DNA from: Tenacibaculum discolor
Lineage (GTDB): Bacteria; Bacteroidota; Bacteroidia; Flavobacteriales; Flavobacteriaceae
Reading direction: 5' to 3'
Assembly (NCBI RefSeq): GCF_003664185.1
Contig: NZ_RCCS01000004.1
Location: 558,001-622,000 of the forward strand
DNA length: 64,000 bases
The notes below the pieces were generated by a model that was not told where the DNA came from, did no database searches, and saw only the letters and a program-made list of their open reading frames with translations. Positions 24,838-34,647 of the stretch are shown piece after piece; position 1 is the first letter of the stretch; the number at the start of each line of letters is the position of its first letter. The position numbers and the translations under genes are program-made.

Positions 24838-25293
24838 ATGAACACATTAAGTTACAAAACAGTATCGGCTAATAAAGCTACCGTAAACAAAGAGTGGGTT
24901 TTAGTTGATGCGGACGGGCAAACATTGGGTCGTCTAGCTTCTAAAGTTGCAAAACTTGTTAGAGGTAAGTACAAGCCAAATTACACTCCTCACGTAGACT
25001 GTGGAGACAACGTTGTTATTATCAACGCTGAAAAAATTAACCTAACTGGTAAAAAGTGGACAGATAAGTCTTACATCCGTCACACAGGTTACCCAGGAGG
25101 ACAAAGATCATTAACTGCTACAGAAATGTTCGAAAAAGATCCTACAAGATTAATCGAAAAAGCAGTAAAAGGAATGTTACCTAAAAATAAATTAGGTAGT
25201 GCGTTATTCAGAAACTTATATGTTTACGCAGGTACAGAGCATGGTCAAGAAGCTCAAAAACCTAAAACTATTAACCTTAACGATCTTAAATAA
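24838..25293 (+). CDS. rplM: 50S ribosomal protein L13
   Basis: A 151-aa ribosomal protein. WVLVDADGQTLGRLASKVAKLVRGK and HVDCGDNVVIINAEKINLTGKKW are the conserved L13 core, and GMLPKNKLG with LYVYAGTEHGQEAQKP closes it. L13 is an early 23S rRNA binder. It forms the usual pair with rpsI, 2 nt downstream. Confidence 0.98.
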   Translation: MNTLSYKTVSANKATVNKEWVLVDADGQTLGRLASKVAKLVRGKYKPNYTPHVDCGDNVVIINAEKINLTGKKWTDKSYIRHTGYPGGQRSLTATEMFEKDPTRLIEKAVKGMLPKNKLGSALFRNLYVYAGTEHGQEAQKPKTINLNDLK

Positions 25294-25295
25294 TT

Positions 25296-25682
25296 ATGGA
25301 AACTGTACACAAAATAGGTAGAAGAAAAACAGCTGTTGCTCGTGTTTATGTTTCTCAAGGAAGTGGAAACATCACTATCAACAAAAGAGAGTTTAAAAAC
25401 TATTTCACTACACCAACTTTACAATACAAAGTTCAACAACCTTTAATGTTAACTGAAAACTTAGAGGCTTACGACATTAAAGTTAACGTATACGGTGGTG
25501 GTGTTACTGGTCAAGCTGAAGCTATTCGTTTAGCGATTACTAGAGCATTAGTATCAATTAACGAAGAAAACAAAGCTGTATTAAAACCAGAAGGATTATT
25601 AACTCGTGATCCAAGAATGGTTGAACGTAAGAAATTCGGTCAGAAGAAAGCTCGTAAGAAATTCCAGTTCTCTAAACGTTAA
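25296..25682 (+). CDS. rpsI: 30S ribosomal protein S9
   Basis: A 128-aa ribosomal protein with the conserved N-terminal GRRKTAVARVYV and the basic tail GQKKARKKFQFSKR that reaches the P-site tRNA. GGGVTGQAEAIRLAITRAL is the central core. It follows rplM by 2 nt. Confidence 0.98.
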   Translation: METVHKIGRRKTAVARVYVSQGSGNITINKREFKNYFTTPTLQYKVQQPLMLTENLEAYDIKVNVYGGGVTGQAEAIRLAITRALVSINEENKAVLKPEGLLTRDPRMVERKKFGQKKARKKFQFSKR

Positions 25683-25761
25683 TATTTTACTGAACTTGTT
25701 TCAGTATTTAAATGTTTCGAGACTGTTATTTATAAATCAATTTTTAACAGTTTAGTATCTA

Positions 25762-25793
25762 AATATTTCAGACTTAATAACTACTGAAATATT
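25762..25793 (+). promoter_or_regulatory. Hairpin in the rpsB leader, possible S2 autoregulatory element
   Basis: Perfect 10-bp arms aatatttcag / ctgaaatatt with a 12-nt loop, ending 32 nt before the rpsB ATG. Upstream in the 140-nt rpsI-rpsB gap a 21-22-nt near-repeat occurs twice (25703-25724 and 25754-25774), plus smaller inverted repeats (actgaa/ttcagt, actgtt/aacagt). The structure suggests a folded leader, but I know no matching named family. Confidence 0.4.
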
Positions 25794-25824
25794 GCGAAAA
25801 CAGAACGTAAACACATTTATTAAA

Positions 25825-26571
25825 ATGGCAAACATTCAAGAATTATTAGAAAGTGGTGTTCACTTTGGACACTTAACTAGAAAATGGAACCCTAACATGG
25901 CTCCATACATTTATACAGAGCGTAATGGTGTTCACATCATCGATTTGTACAAAACTTCAGCTAAAATTGACGAAGCTTCTGCTGCGTTACAAAAAATAGC
26001 TAACTCAGGACGTAAAATCTTATTCGTTGCTACTAAAAAGCAAGCTAAAGATATCGTTGCTGAAAAAGCTAAAGCTGTAAACATGCCTTACATTACTGAG
26101 CGTTGGCCAGGTGGTATGTTAACAAACTTCGTTACTATCCGTAAAGCCGTTAAGAAAATGACTTCTATTGATAGAATGAAGACTGATGGTTCTTTTGATG
26201 CATTATCTAAAAGAGAAAAATTACAAATTACTCGTCAACGTGAAAAATTAGAAAAGAACTTAGGTTCAATTTCTGATATGACTCGTTTACCAGGAGCTTT
26301 ATTTGTAATTGATGTAAAGAAAGAACACATTGCTGTTGCTGAAGCACAAAAATTAAACATTCCAATCTTTGCTATGGTTGATACAAACTCTGATCCTAGA
26401 CCGATTGATTTTGTAATTCCTGCAAATGATGATGCTTCTAAATCTATCGATAAAGTATTATCGCATGTAACTGATGCAATTGCTGAAGGCTTAACTGAAA
26501 GAAAAGCTGACAAGGAAAAAGCTAAAGCTGAAAAAACAGCTGACGCTCCAGCAAAAGAAGAAGCAAAATAA
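25825..26571 (+). CDS. rpsB: 30S ribosomal protein S2
   Basis: A 248-aa ribosomal protein. LLESGVHFGHLTRKWNPNM, RWPGGMLTNFVTIR, LPGALFVIDVKKEHIAVAEA and IPIFAMVDTNSDP are the conserved blocks. The tail is a Lys/Ala/Glu-rich extension (ADKEKAKAEKTADAPAKEEAK) often seen in this phylum. I choose the ATG at 25825 (MANIQELL); 11 upstream codons in frame do not match the family. Followed by tsf, the usual partner. Confidence 0.97.
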   Translation: MANIQELLESGVHFGHLTRKWNPNMAPYIYTERNGVHIIDLYKTSAKIDEASAALQKIANSGRKILFVATKKQAKDIVAEKAKAVNMPYITERWPGGMLTNFVTIRKAVKKMTSIDRMKTDGSFDALSKREKLQITRQREKLEKNLGSISDMTRLPGALFVIDVKKEHIAVAEAQKLNIPIFAMVDTNSDPRPIDFVIPANDDASKSIDKVLSHVTDAIAEGLTERKADKEKAKAEKTADAPAKEEAK

Positions 26572-26576
26572 TTTTT

Positions 26577-26615
26577 AATTTAAAGGTTTCATTACATTGG
26601 AACCTTTAAATTTTT
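26577..26615 (+). terminator. Hairpin between rpsB and tsf
   Basis: Arms aatttaaaggtt / aacctttaaatt, 12-nt loop, followed by three more T. Only 5 nt after the rpsB stop. It could partly end transcription and set the S2 to EF-Ts ratio. Confidence 0.6.
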
Positions 26616-26662
26616 ACAACTTTGTACAACAATATATTTACAACTAAAAAATAACGATAGAA

Positions 26663-27631
26663 ATGTCAGTAAAAATTAGCGCTGCAGACGTAAAAAAATT
26701 AAGAGAAACTACCGGAGCTGGTATGATGGATTGTAAAAAAGCATTAGTAGAAGCTGAAGGTGATTTTGATAAAGCTATTGAAATTTTACGTAAAAAAGGA
26801 CAAAAGATTGCTGCTAAAAGAGCAGATCGTGAGTCTACTGAAGGTGTGGCAATCACTAAAATTAGCGATGACAACACATATGGTGTTGCTATCGTATTAG
26901 CATGTGAAACAGATTTCGTAGCTAAAAACGATTCATTCAAAGCTTTAGCGCAAGAATTTGTTGACATCGCTTTTAACCACAAAACAAAAGAAGAGTTCTT
27001 AGCTGCTGATTTTGGTGGTGTAACTGTTGCTGAAAAATTAATCGAGCAAACAGGAGTTATCGGTGAAAAAATAGATATCACTGCTTTCGAAAGAATTGAA
27101 GCACCATACGTAGGAGCTTATACTCACGTTGGTAAAATTGCTGCAATGGTAGGTTTAACTGCTGTTGTAGATAATGCTGCTGAGTTAACTAAAGACTTAG
27201 CTATGCAAGCTGCTTCAATGGGAGCTACTACTTTATCTTATAAAGATTTTGATCCTGCATTTGTAGCTTCTGAAACTGAAGCTAGAATTGCTGCTATCAA
27301 AAAAGATAACGAAGAATTAGTACGTTTAGGTAAAACTTTAAAGAACGTTCCTCAATTCGTTTCTCGTTTACAATTAACTGATGAAGCTATAGCTAAAGCT
27401 GAAGAAGAAGCTAAAGAACAGTTAAAAGCTGAAGGTAAACCAGAACAAATCTGGGACAAAATCTTACCAGGTAAAATGGAAAGATTTATCTCTGACAATA
27501 CAACTTTAGATCAAGAACAATGTTTATTAGATCAAAAGTTTATTAAAGACGAAAAGAAAACTGTTGCAGAATACGTTTCTTCTTACGGTGACGTTGAAGT
27601 TAAAAACTTCGTAAGAGTTACTTTAGGATAA
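26663..27631 (+). CDS. tsf: Translation elongation factor Ts
   Basis: A 322-aa GDP/GTP exchange factor for EF-Tu. The N-terminal UBA-like part LRETTGAGMMDCKKALVEAEGDFDKAIEILRKKG is diagnostic. CETDFVAKNDSF is the core EF-Tu contact motif. The length is a bit over E. coli EF-Ts (283) and usual for Bacteroidota. Followed by a strong terminator. Confidence 0.97.
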   Translation: MSVKISAADVKKLRETTGAGMMDCKKALVEAEGDFDKAIEILRKKGQKIAAKRADRESTEGVAITKISDDNTYGVAIVLACETDFVAKNDSFKALAQEFVDIAFNHKTKEEFLAADFGGVTVAEKLIEQTGVIGEKIDITAFERIEAPYVGAYTHVGKIAAMVGLTAVVDNAAELTKDLAMQAASMGATTLSYKDFDPAFVASETEARIAAIKKDNEELVRLGKTLKNVPQFVSRLQLTDEAIAKAEEEAKEQLKAEGKPEQIWDKILPGKMERFISDNTTLDQEQCLLDQKFIKDEKKTVAEYVSSYGDVEVKNFVRVTLG

Positions 27632-27650
27632 TTCTCGACAATCATATTAT

Positions 27651-27681
27651 AAAAACCATCCATTTTGGATGGTTTTTTTTT
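27651..27681 (+). terminator. Terminator after tsf
   Basis: Arms aaaaaccatcca / tggatggttttt with a 3-nt loop and a run of nine T. A clean intrinsic terminator 20 nt after tsf. Confidence 0.9.
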
Positions 27682-27711
27682 ATGTGTTAAAATTAGAATA
27701 AAAAAAATATG

Positions 27712-27719
27712 TAGCTTTG
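27712..27719 (+). promoter_or_regulatory. -7 element of pyrH
   Basis: TAGCTTTG followed by CA fits TAnnTTTG, 20 nt before the pyrH ATG and just after the tsf terminator. No TTTG at -33. Confidence 0.5.
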
Positions 27720-27739
27720 CACAACTTTCAACAAAACAA

Positions 27740-28450
27740 ATGCAATACAAAAGAATTCTTTTAAAATTAAGTGGAGAGGCACTGATGGGTGAACGTCAAT
27801 ATGGTATTGACCCAAACAGACTTAAGGAATATGCCCAAGAAATAAAACAAGTTGTAGATAAAGGTGTAGAAGTAGCCATTGTTATTGGTGGTGGAAATAT
27901 TTTTAGAGGAGTTGCAGGTGCAAGTCAAGGTATGGATCGCGTACAAGGTGACCATATGGGGATGTTAGCAACTTGTATTAACGGACTAGCTTTGCAAAGT
28001 GCCTTAGAAGATGAAGGAATACATACACGTTTACAGACAGCTATTGAAATTAAAGAAATTGCGGAGCCTTACATTAAACGTCGTGCTAATCGTCACTTAG
28101 AAAAAGGACGTGTAGTAATTTTTGGTGGAGGAACAGGAAATCCGTATTTTACAACCGATACAGCAGCTGTTTTAAGAGCTATTGAAATTAATGCAGATGC
28201 TATTTTAAAGGGTACACGTGTTGATGGTATTTACACAGCCGATCCAGAAAAAGATAAAGATGCTGTTAAATATGAAAACATTACCTTTAAAGACGTTATT
28301 GAAAAAGGCTTAAAAGTAATGGACATGACAGCTTTTACTTTAAGTGAAGAAAATAAACTACCAATTATTGTTTTTGATATGAACAAACAAGGAAACCTAT
28401 TAAAGTTAGTTTCTGGAGAAAACATTGGAACAATAGTTGATAACGAATAA
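27740..28450 (+). CDS. pyrH: UMP kinase
   Basis: A 236-aa amino acid kinase family enzyme that phosphorylates UMP to UDP. The motifs [42 protein letters not shown] and [16 protein letters not shown] are all present. The start is the ATG at 27740 (MQYKRILL); 25 further in-frame codons upstream would cover the promoter and terminator and are rejected. It lies in the standard tsf-pyrH-frr order. Confidence 0.97.
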   Translation: MQYKRILLKLSGEALMGERQYGIDPNRLKEYAQEIKQVVDKGVEVAIVIGGGNIFRGVAGASQGMDRVQGDHMGMLATCINGLALQSALEDEGIHTRLQTAIEIKEIAEPYIKRRANRHLEKGRVVIFGGGTGNPYFTTDTAAVLRAIEINADAILKGTRVDGIYTADPEKDKDAVKYENITFKDVIEKGLKVMDMTAFTLSEENKLPIIVFDMNKQGNLLKLVSGENIGTIVDNE

Positions 28451-28499
28451 ACCGAAAAGTTACCCTCAACTTATTTGAGGTATTATAAATACGAACAAA

Positions 28500-29054
28500 A
28501 TGAACGAAGAGATTGATTTTATTTTAGATTCGACAAAAGAGGCAATGGACAAAGCTATTAGCCACTTAGAAAAAGAATTAGTAGGAATTAGAGCTGGTAG
28601 AGCAACTCCTGCTATGTTAAGTACAATTATGGTAGATTACTACGGTTCTCAAACACCATTATCACAAGTAGCAAACGTAAATACTCCTGATGCTAGAACT
28701 ATATCTGTTCAACCATGGGAAAAAAATATGTTACAAGAAATCGAAAAAGCCATCATGCTTGCTAACATCGGTTTCAATCCAATGAATAATGGAGAAAACA
28801 TTATAATTAATGTTCCACCATTAACCGAAGAACGTCGTAAAGGTTTAGCTAAACAAGCAAAAGCAGAGGCTGAACATGCAAAAGTAGGAATTCGTAATGC
28901 TCGTAAAGATGCTAACAACGAAATTAAAAAAGTTGATATTTCTGACGATATGAAGAAAAATGCAGAAGCTGAAGTTCAGAAGTTAACTGATGATTACGTA
29001 AAAATAATCGACGAAAAGTTTACTGTTAAAGAGAAAGAAATTATGACTGTATAG
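28500..29054 (+). CDS. frr: Ribosome recycling factor
   Basis: A 184-aa protein that splits the post-termination ribosome with EF-G. GIRAGRATPAMLSTIMVDYYGSQTPLSQVANV and PPLTEERRKGLAKQAKAEAEHAKVGIRNARKDAN are the family motifs. The length is exact for the family. A perfect palindromic terminator follows. Confidence 0.98.
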   Translation: MNEEIDFILDSTKEAMDKAISHLEKELVGIRAGRATPAMLSTIMVDYYGSQTPLSQVANVNTPDARTISVQPWEKNMLQEIEKAIMLANIGFNPMNNGENIIINVPPLTEERRKGLAKQAKAEAEHAKVGIRNARKDANNEIKKVDISDDMKKNAEAEVQKLTDDYVKIIDEKFTVKEKEIMTV

Positions 29055-29073
29055 TTTCTTTTAAGAAATAGTT

Positions 29074-29105
29074 AAAAAAGAGCGTCATATGACGCTCTTT
29101 TTTTC
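29074..29105. terminator. Palindromic terminator after frr
   Basis: Perfect inverted repeat around catatg: left arm aaaaaagagcgtca, right arm tgacgctctttttt, with almost no loop. The T-run supports intrinsic termination of frr. Confidence 0.85.
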
Positions 29106-29126
29106 GTTTAATTAATTCATTTAGCA

Positions 29127-29134
29127 TAACTTTG
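29127..29134 (+). promoter_or_regulatory. -7 element of the MMPL exporter gene
   Basis: TAACTTTG followed by CT, 16 nt before the ATG at 29151. The -33 region has TTTCG rather than TTTG. Confidence 0.45.
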
Positions 29135-29150
29135 CTGAAATTTTTTTTGG

Positions 29151-31514
29151 ATGACTTTTTGGACTAAAATCGCAGGGTTCTTATTGCGAAATCGTTACTT
29201 AGTTTTAATTACTATTGCTATAATTACAGGGCTTTTAGTCACTCAGATGAAATATATGCGCTTCTCCTATACAGAAGCCAACTTACTTCCTACCGATCAT
29301 GAGGTAAATATTCAATACAACAAATTCTTAGAGATTTTTGGAGAAGAAGGTAATCTCATCATCTTAGGCGTTAAAGATTCTACAATATTTACACCTGCTA
29401 AATTTAATGCATGGAATAAACTTGTTAAAGATTTAGACAGCTTACCACAAGTAGATTTTACTGTTTCTGTTGCTGATGTTCAGCAATTAAAGGCCGATAG
29501 AAAAAAACGAAAGTTTGTCGTTGAGCCACTGTTTGATAAGGCTCCATCTACTGACGAAGAAATTAAAAACATAAAGAAGCAACTTTTTGAGAAACTTCCT
29601 TTTTATAACAACTTATTATACAATGGCAAGGGTACTTTACAAACAGCTATTTATTTAAATAAGGATATTGTAAACACTCCTATCCGTAAAGATTTTGTTT
29701 TTGATGTTTTAATACCAACTATAAAATCTTTTGAAAAAGACAATAAAATAGATGTTCGTGTTTCTGGTATGCCTTACATAAGGACCTTAAACTCTCAGAA
29801 TATCACTGATGAAATGGGAATTTTTGTTATTGGTGCATTATTAATAACAGCTATTATCTTTTTCTTCTTTTTCCGTTCGTTTAGAGCTACATTTATTACG
29901 CTACTCGTAGTAAGTATTGGAGTAACTTGGGCTTTTGGTTTCATGGGATTATTCCGTTATGAAATTACCGTGTTATCTGCTTTAATTCCGCCTTTAATTA
30001 TCGTAATCGGTGTACCAAATGCAGTTTTCTTAATAAACAAATATCAACAAGAAGTAAAAAAACACGGAAATCAAGCAAAATCATTACAGCGTGTAATTTC
30101 TAAAGTTGGAAATGCTACATTAATGACCAACATTACTACTGCTTCAGGTTTTGCAACTTTTATATTTGTTAAAAGTAGGCTAATGCGTGAGTTTGGTGTT
30201 TTAGCATCTGTAAACATCATTAGTATTTTTATTCTAGCATTATTAATTATCCCGATTATATACAGTTTTATGCCACTACCAGAAAAGAAACATTTAAACC
30301 ATCTAGAGAAAAAATGGATGGGTAATGTTGTTTCTTGGATGGAACGTATGGTAAAAAAACAACGAATTGCTATTTACATTACTACAGTTTCCATAATCAT
30401 TTTTAGTATGATTGGCCTATACATGATTCGTGTATCAGGAAGCTTGATTGAAGACATGCCTAAGGGAAAGCAGTTTTATAAAGATATTAAGTTCTTTGAA
30501 TATGAATTTGGAGGAATTATGCCTTTAGAAATTTTAATTGATACTAAGAGAGAAAAAGGTGTTATGAAGCTTTCTACCTTAAAAAAGATGGAAAAGCTTA
30601 ATGAAACTATTGAAACTTTTCCTGAATTATCAAAACCTATATCTGTTACAAATCTCGTAAAATACTCTAAGCAAGCCTATTACAACGGAAACCCTAAATA
30701 TTATCAATTACCAACAAGTCAAGAGAAGAGTTATATTTTCTCATATACTAAAAACTCTGACAGTAATTCTGGTATGCTGAAGAACTTTGTAGATAGTACA
30801 GGACGTTACGCTCGCATAACTACGTTTATGAAAGATATTGGTACTGATAAAATGGACATTATCCAAGAGCGATTACAGGCTGTAATTAACAAACAATTTC
30901 CAGGTGAAAAATTTGACGTTTCATTAACAGGTAAAGCATTAGTATTTTTAAAAGGAACTAACTATTTAATTAAAAACTTGGTTATTTCACTATCGCTGGC
31001 CATCATATTAATTTCAATATTTATGGCGTGGATGTTCCGTTCGCCACAAATGATATTAATCTCACTAATACCTAATATGCTTCCACTACTAATTACAGGT
31101 GGATTAATGGGATTCTTTGACATACCTATAAAACCTTCAACTATTTTGGTATTTAGTATAGCCTTTGGTATTTCTGTAGATGATACTATTCACTTCTTAG
31201 CAAAATATCGACAAGAATTGCTAGCAAATAACTGGAAAGTAAAATCCGCTGTTTACTCAGCTTTAAGAGAAACAGGAGTAAGTATGTTCTATACTTCTAT
31301 TGTACTATTTTTCGGATTTTTAGTCTTTACGGTTTCAAGCTTTGGTGGTACTATCGCATTAGGAGGTTTAGTTTCTATTACATTATTGTTAGCCATGGTT
31401 TCAAACTTATTATTGTTACCTTCTCTCCTACTTTCATTCGAGAAAAAAATAGCAAACAAAAAAGTTTTAAAAGAAACTAAGTTTAAAATATTACCTCCTA
31501 AAGAAGAAAAATAA
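29151..31514 (+). CDS. RND/MMPL superfamily exporter
   Basis: A 787-aa inner-membrane protein with the two-fold repeat of the RND superfamily: a TM helix, a large periplasmic loop, then five more TM helices, twice. FIVGALLITAIIFFFFFRSF and the second SIAFGISVDDTIHFLAKYRQEL block (acidic residues in the TM proton path) are typical of MMPL/hopanoid transporter-like proteins. Length is near that of HpnN-like or MmpL3-like exporters. The cargo is unknown; lipids are common for this group. Confidence 0.9.
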   Translation: MTFWTKIAGFLLRNRYLVLITIAIITGLLVTQMKYMRFSYTEANLLPTDHEVNIQYNKFLEIFGEEGNLIILGVKDSTIFTPAKFNAWNKLVKDLDSLPQVDFTVSVADVQQLKADRKKRKFVVEPLFDKAPSTDEEIKNIKKQLFEKLPFYNNLLYNGKGTLQTAIYLNKDIVNTPIRKDFVFDVLIPTIKSFEKDNKIDVRVSGMPYIRTLNSQNITDEMGIFVIGALLITAIIFFFFFRSFRATFITLLVVSIGVTWAFGFMGLFRYEITVLSALIPPLIIVIGVPNAVFLINKYQQEVKKHGNQAKSLQRVISKVGNATLMTNITTASGFATFIFVKSRLMREFGVLASVNIISIFILALLIIPIIYSFMPLPEKKHLNHLEKKWMGNVVSWMERMVKKQRIAIYITTVSIIIFSMIGLYMIRVSGSLIEDMPKGKQFYKDIKFFEYEFGGIMPLEILIDTKREKGVMKLSTLKKMEKLNETIETFPELSKPISVTNLVKYSKQAYYNGNPKYYQLPTSQEKSYIFSYTKNSDSNSGMLKNFVDSTGRYARITTFMKDIGTDKMDIIQERLQAVINKQFPGEKFDVSLTGKALVFLKGTNYLIKNLVISLSLAIILISIFMAWMFRSPQMILISLIPNMLPLLITGGLMGFFDIPIKPSTILVFSIAFGISVDDTIHFLAKYRQELLANNWKVKSAVYSALRETGVSMFYTSIVLFFGFLVFTVSSFGGTIALGGLVSITLLLAMVSNLLLLPSLLLSFEKKIANKKVLKETKFKILPPKEEK

Positions 31515-31610
31515 GGCTAATATTAAGAATATTATGTTTAGTTTATAAATACTTGTTTTCCTATTAAACTTAGTAAGTAAAAGTTAACTCTTTATTCTTC
31601 GGTCTCTTTA

Positions 31611-31640
31611 TTGCTAATTAACAGCAAAAAAGTATCTTTG
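31611..31640 (+). promoter_or_regulatory. Promoter of asnS
   Basis: TTG (31611-31613) and TATCTTTG (31633-31640) with a 19-nt spacer match the Bacteroidota consensus. It ends 26 nt before the ATG at 31667. Confidence 0.65.
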
Positions 31641-31666
31641 CTTGATTTTATTGAAGATATAAAGAC

Positions 31667-33100
31667 ATGAAAAGAAGTAGCGTTAAAGATTTATTACAAT
31701 CTGACAAATTTTTACAAGAAGTACACGTAAAAGGATGGGTAAGAACTTTTAGAAGCAATCGTTTTATTGCTCTAAATGATGGTTCTACTATTAATAATAT
31801 TCAGTGTGTTGTAGATTTTGAAAATACCGACGAAACTTTATTAAAAAGAATAAATACTGGTGCTGCAGTTAGTATCCAAGGTACTTTGGTAGAAAGCCAA
31901 GGTAAAGGACAAACAGTAGAGATTCAAGTAAACAATTTGGAAATTTTAGGAGATTCAAATCCTGATGAATATCCAATTCAGCCTAAAAAACATAGTTTAG
32001 AGTTTTTACGTGAAAACGCACATTTACGTGTAAGAACTAACACTTTTAGTGCTGTAATGCGTTTACGTTCTGCATTATCATTTGCAGTACATCAGTACTT
32101 CCAACAAAACGGATTTTACTATGTAAATACTCCAATTATTACTGGTTCTGATGCTGAAGGTGCTGGTGAAATGTTTAAAGTAACTCAATTTGAAGCTAAC
32201 AAAGCTCCTGTAAACGAAGAAGGTGAAATAGACTACTCTAAAGATTTCTTTGGAAAAGAAACTAACTTAACAGTTTCTGGTCAGTTAGAAGGTGAAACCT
32301 ATGCCATGGCATTAGGTAAAATATATACTTTCGGCCCTACTTTTAGAGCAGAAAATTCAAATACAACACGTCACTTAGCAGAGTTTTGGATGATTGAGCC
32401 AGAAGTAGCTTTTAATGATTTAGATGCTAACATGGATTTATCTGAAGACTTCATCAAGTATGTATTGCAATATGTATTAGATAACTGTAAAGATGATTTA
32501 GCTTTCTTAGATAATCGATTAGCGCAAGAGGAAAAAACTAAACCTCAAGCACAACGTAGTGAAATGGGCTTAATTGAAAAATTACGATTTGTTGTAGACA
32601 ACAACTTTAAGCGTGTAAGCTATACAGAGGCTATTGACATTTTAAGAAACTCTAAGCCTAACAAAAAGAAAAAATTTCAATTCCCTGTTAACGAATGGGG
32701 GGTTGATTTACAATCTGAGCACGAACGTTATTTAGTAGAAAAGCACTTTAAGTGTCCAGTTATTTTATTTGATTATCCAGCAAATATAAAAGCGTTTTAC
32801 ATGCGTTTGAATGAAGATGGTAAAACAGTTCGTGCCATGGATGTTTTATTCCCTGGAATCGGAGAAATGGTAGGTGGATCAGAAAGAGAAGAACGTTTAG
32901 ATGTTTTAAAAGAAAAAATGGCTGAACTAAATATTCCTGAAGAAGAATTATGGTGGTATTTAGATACTCGTAAGTTTGGTACCGCAGTACATTCTGGCTT
33001 TGGTTTAGGTTTTGAACGTTTGGTTTTATTTGCAACAGGAATGAGCAATATTCGTGATGTAATTCCTTTTCCAAGAACACCACAAAACGCTGAGTTTTAA
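31667..33100 (+). CDS. asnS: Asparaginyl-tRNA synthetase
   Basis: A 477-aa class IIb aminoacyl-tRNA synthetase. The N-terminal OB fold carries [20 protein letters not shown]. The catalytic core has class II motif 2 ([25 protein letters not shown]) and motif 3 ([29 protein letters not shown]). The WMIEPE sequence and overall length point to Asn rather than Asp specificity. It ends before a strong terminator. Confidence 0.97.
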   Translation: MKRSSVKDLLQSDKFLQEVHVKGWVRTFRSNRFIALNDGSTINNIQCVVDFENTDETLLKRINTGAAVSIQGTLVESQGKGQTVEIQVNNLEILGDSNPDEYPIQPKKHSLEFLRENAHLRVRTNTFSAVMRLRSALSFAVHQYFQQNGFYYVNTPIITGSDAEGAGEMFKVTQFEANKAPVNEEGEIDYSKDFFGKETNLTVSGQLEGETYAMALGKIYTFGPTFRAENSNTTRHLAEFWMIEPEVAFNDLDANMDLSEDFIKYVLQYVLDNCKDDLAFLDNRLAQEEKTKPQAQRSEMGLIEKLRFVVDNNFKRVSYTEAIDILRNSKPNKKKKFQFPVNEWGVDLQSEHERYLVEKHFKCPVILFDYPANIKAFYMRLNEDGKTVRAMDVLFPGIGEMVGGSEREERLDVLKEKMAELNIPEEELWWYLDTRKFGTAVHSGFGLGFERLVLFATGMSNIRDVIPFPRTPQNAEF

Positions 33101-33126
33101 AAAAATCATAAAACTTATAAATATCA

Positions 33127-33159
33127 ATCGTCATTCCTTTACGAATGACGATTTTTTTT
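33127..33159 (+). terminator. Terminator after asnS
   Basis: Arms atcgtcattc / gaatgacgat around a 6-nt loop, followed by eight T. 27 nt after the asnS stop. Confidence 0.9.
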
Positions 33160-33170
33160 GTCCTATTTCA

Positions 33171-33178
33171 TATCTTTG
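33171..33178 (+). promoter_or_regulatory. -7 element of rpoN
   Basis: TATCTTTG just after the asnS terminator and only 5 nt before the rpoN ATG (33184). Transcription would begin at or very near the start codon, so the mRNA is probably leaderless or almost so. Confidence 0.5.
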
Positions 33179-33183
33179 TATAT

Positions 33184-34647
33184 ATGCTAAAACAAAGTTT
33201 ACATCAAAAATTACTTCAAAAATTATCTCCACAACAAATACAGTTGATGAAGTTAATTCAGTTGCCTACACAAGCTTTTGAAGAACGTTTGAAACAAGAA
33301 ATTGAAGAAAACCCTGCATTGGATACAGGTAAAGATGAACCTGAAAATTTTGAAGACTCTTTAGCCAATGATGTTGATTATGATGATTCAGGTAATGAAA
33401 AAATTGATGCAGAAGATATAAATATTGATGAATATTTAAGTGACGATGAATACCCTAGTTATAAGACACAAACGAATAACTATTCTTCAGATGATGAGGA
33501 TAAACAAGTTCCTTATGCAGCTGGTACTAGCTTTCATCAATCATTAAAAAATCAATTAAACACTTTTAGAATTGACGAAGAAGAACGTGCTATTGCTGAG
33601 TTTTTAGTGGGTAGCATCGATGATAGCGGATATATTCGTAGAGATATTATAGATCTTGTTGATGACCTAGCCTTTACCCAAAATGTTTTTACTACTGAAG
33701 AAAAGGTACAAGATGTTTTGGTAAATGTTGTTCAAAAGTTAGATCCTACTGGTGTTGGTGCTCTGAACTTAAAAGAATGTTTAATTATTCAATTAAAAGC
33801 TAAATCTGAGAATGAAAGTAGAGCATTAGCTATAAGAGTTTTAGAAGAAGCTTTTGATCATTTTGTTAAAAAACACTACAAGAAACTTTTAGAAAAATTC
33901 AGTATTTCTGAAGAACAATTAAAGGATGTTATTAGCGAAATAAGCAAACTAAACCCAAAACCAGGAAGTTCATACGCTGGAAATAATAAAATTGCAGAGC
34001 AAATAGTTCCTGATTTTTCAATAAAAATTATTGATGGCAACTTAGATTTAACTTTAAATTCTCGTAATGCTCCAGAATTACATGTTTCTAGAGAATATAA
34101 CAACATGTTAAAGGGGTATCAGGACTCTAAAGAGAAAACTAAATCTCAAAAAGATGCTGTACTCTTTATAAAGCAAAAGTTAGATGCTGCAAAGTGGTTT
34201 ATTGATGCTATAAAACAACGTCAGCAGACACTTTTAGTAACAATGAATGCTATTATGCATCGTCAAGAAGAATATTTTTTAACAGGTGATGAGCGTAAGC
34301 TTAAGCCAATGATCTTAAAAGATATTGCCGATGAGATTAGCATGGATGTTTCAACTGTTTCTCGTGTTGCAAGTAGCAAATATGTTTCTACACCTTATGG
34401 TACGAAGTTGATTAAGGAATTCTTTTCTGAATCGATGAAAAATGACCAAGGTGAAGATGTTTCAACCAAGGAAATTAAGAAAATTCTAGAAACAGTGATT
34501 AAAGAGGAAGACAAACGAAAACCTCTTACTGATGAAAAATTGTCAAAAATTTTAAAAGAGAAAGGGTATCCTATTGCAAGAAGGACTGTTGCCAAGTATC
34601 GTGAACAATTAGACATTCCTGTCGCTAGATTACGTAAAGAAATTTAA
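33184..34647 (+). CDS. rpoN: RNA polymerase sigma-54 factor
   Basis: A 487-aa sigma factor. The N-terminal region I is Gln/Leu-rich (LKQSLHQKLLQKLSPQQIQLMKLIQLP), followed by an acidic region II, the core-binding part and the C-terminal RpoN box ARRTVAKYRE near residue 465. It directs transcription from -24/-12 promoters with AAA+ activators. The start is MLKQSLHQ at 33184; a 13-codon in-frame extension upstream overlaps the promoter and terminator. Confidence 0.97.
   Translation: MLKQSLHQKLLQKLSPQQIQLMKLIQLPTQAFEERLKQEIEENPALDTGKDEPENFEDSLANDVDYDDSGNEKIDAEDINIDEYLSDDEYPSYKTQTNNYSSDDEDKQVPYAAGTSFHQSLKNQLNTFRIDEEERAIAEFLVGSIDDSGYIRRDIIDLVDDLAFTQNVFTTEEKVQDVLVNVVQKLDPTGVGALNLKECLIIQLKAKSENESRALAIRVLEEAFDHFVKKHYKKLLEKFSISEEQLKDVISEISKLNPKPGSSYAGNNKIAEQIVPDFSIKIIDGNLDLTLNSRNAPELHVSREYNNMLKGYQDSKEKTKSQKDAVLFIKQKLDAAKWFIDAIKQRQQTLLVTMNAIMHRQEEYFLTGDERKLKPMILKDIADEISMDVSTVSRVASSKYVSTPYGTKLIKEFFSESMKNDQGEDVSTKEIKKILETVIKEEDKRKPLTDEKLSKILKEKGYPIARRTVAKYREQLDIPVARLRKEI

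Noticed and set aside
28464..28480. cctcaa/ttgagg hairpin between pyrH and frr as terminator
   Set aside because: Only 6 bp with no T-run; pyrH and frr are normally co-transcribed.
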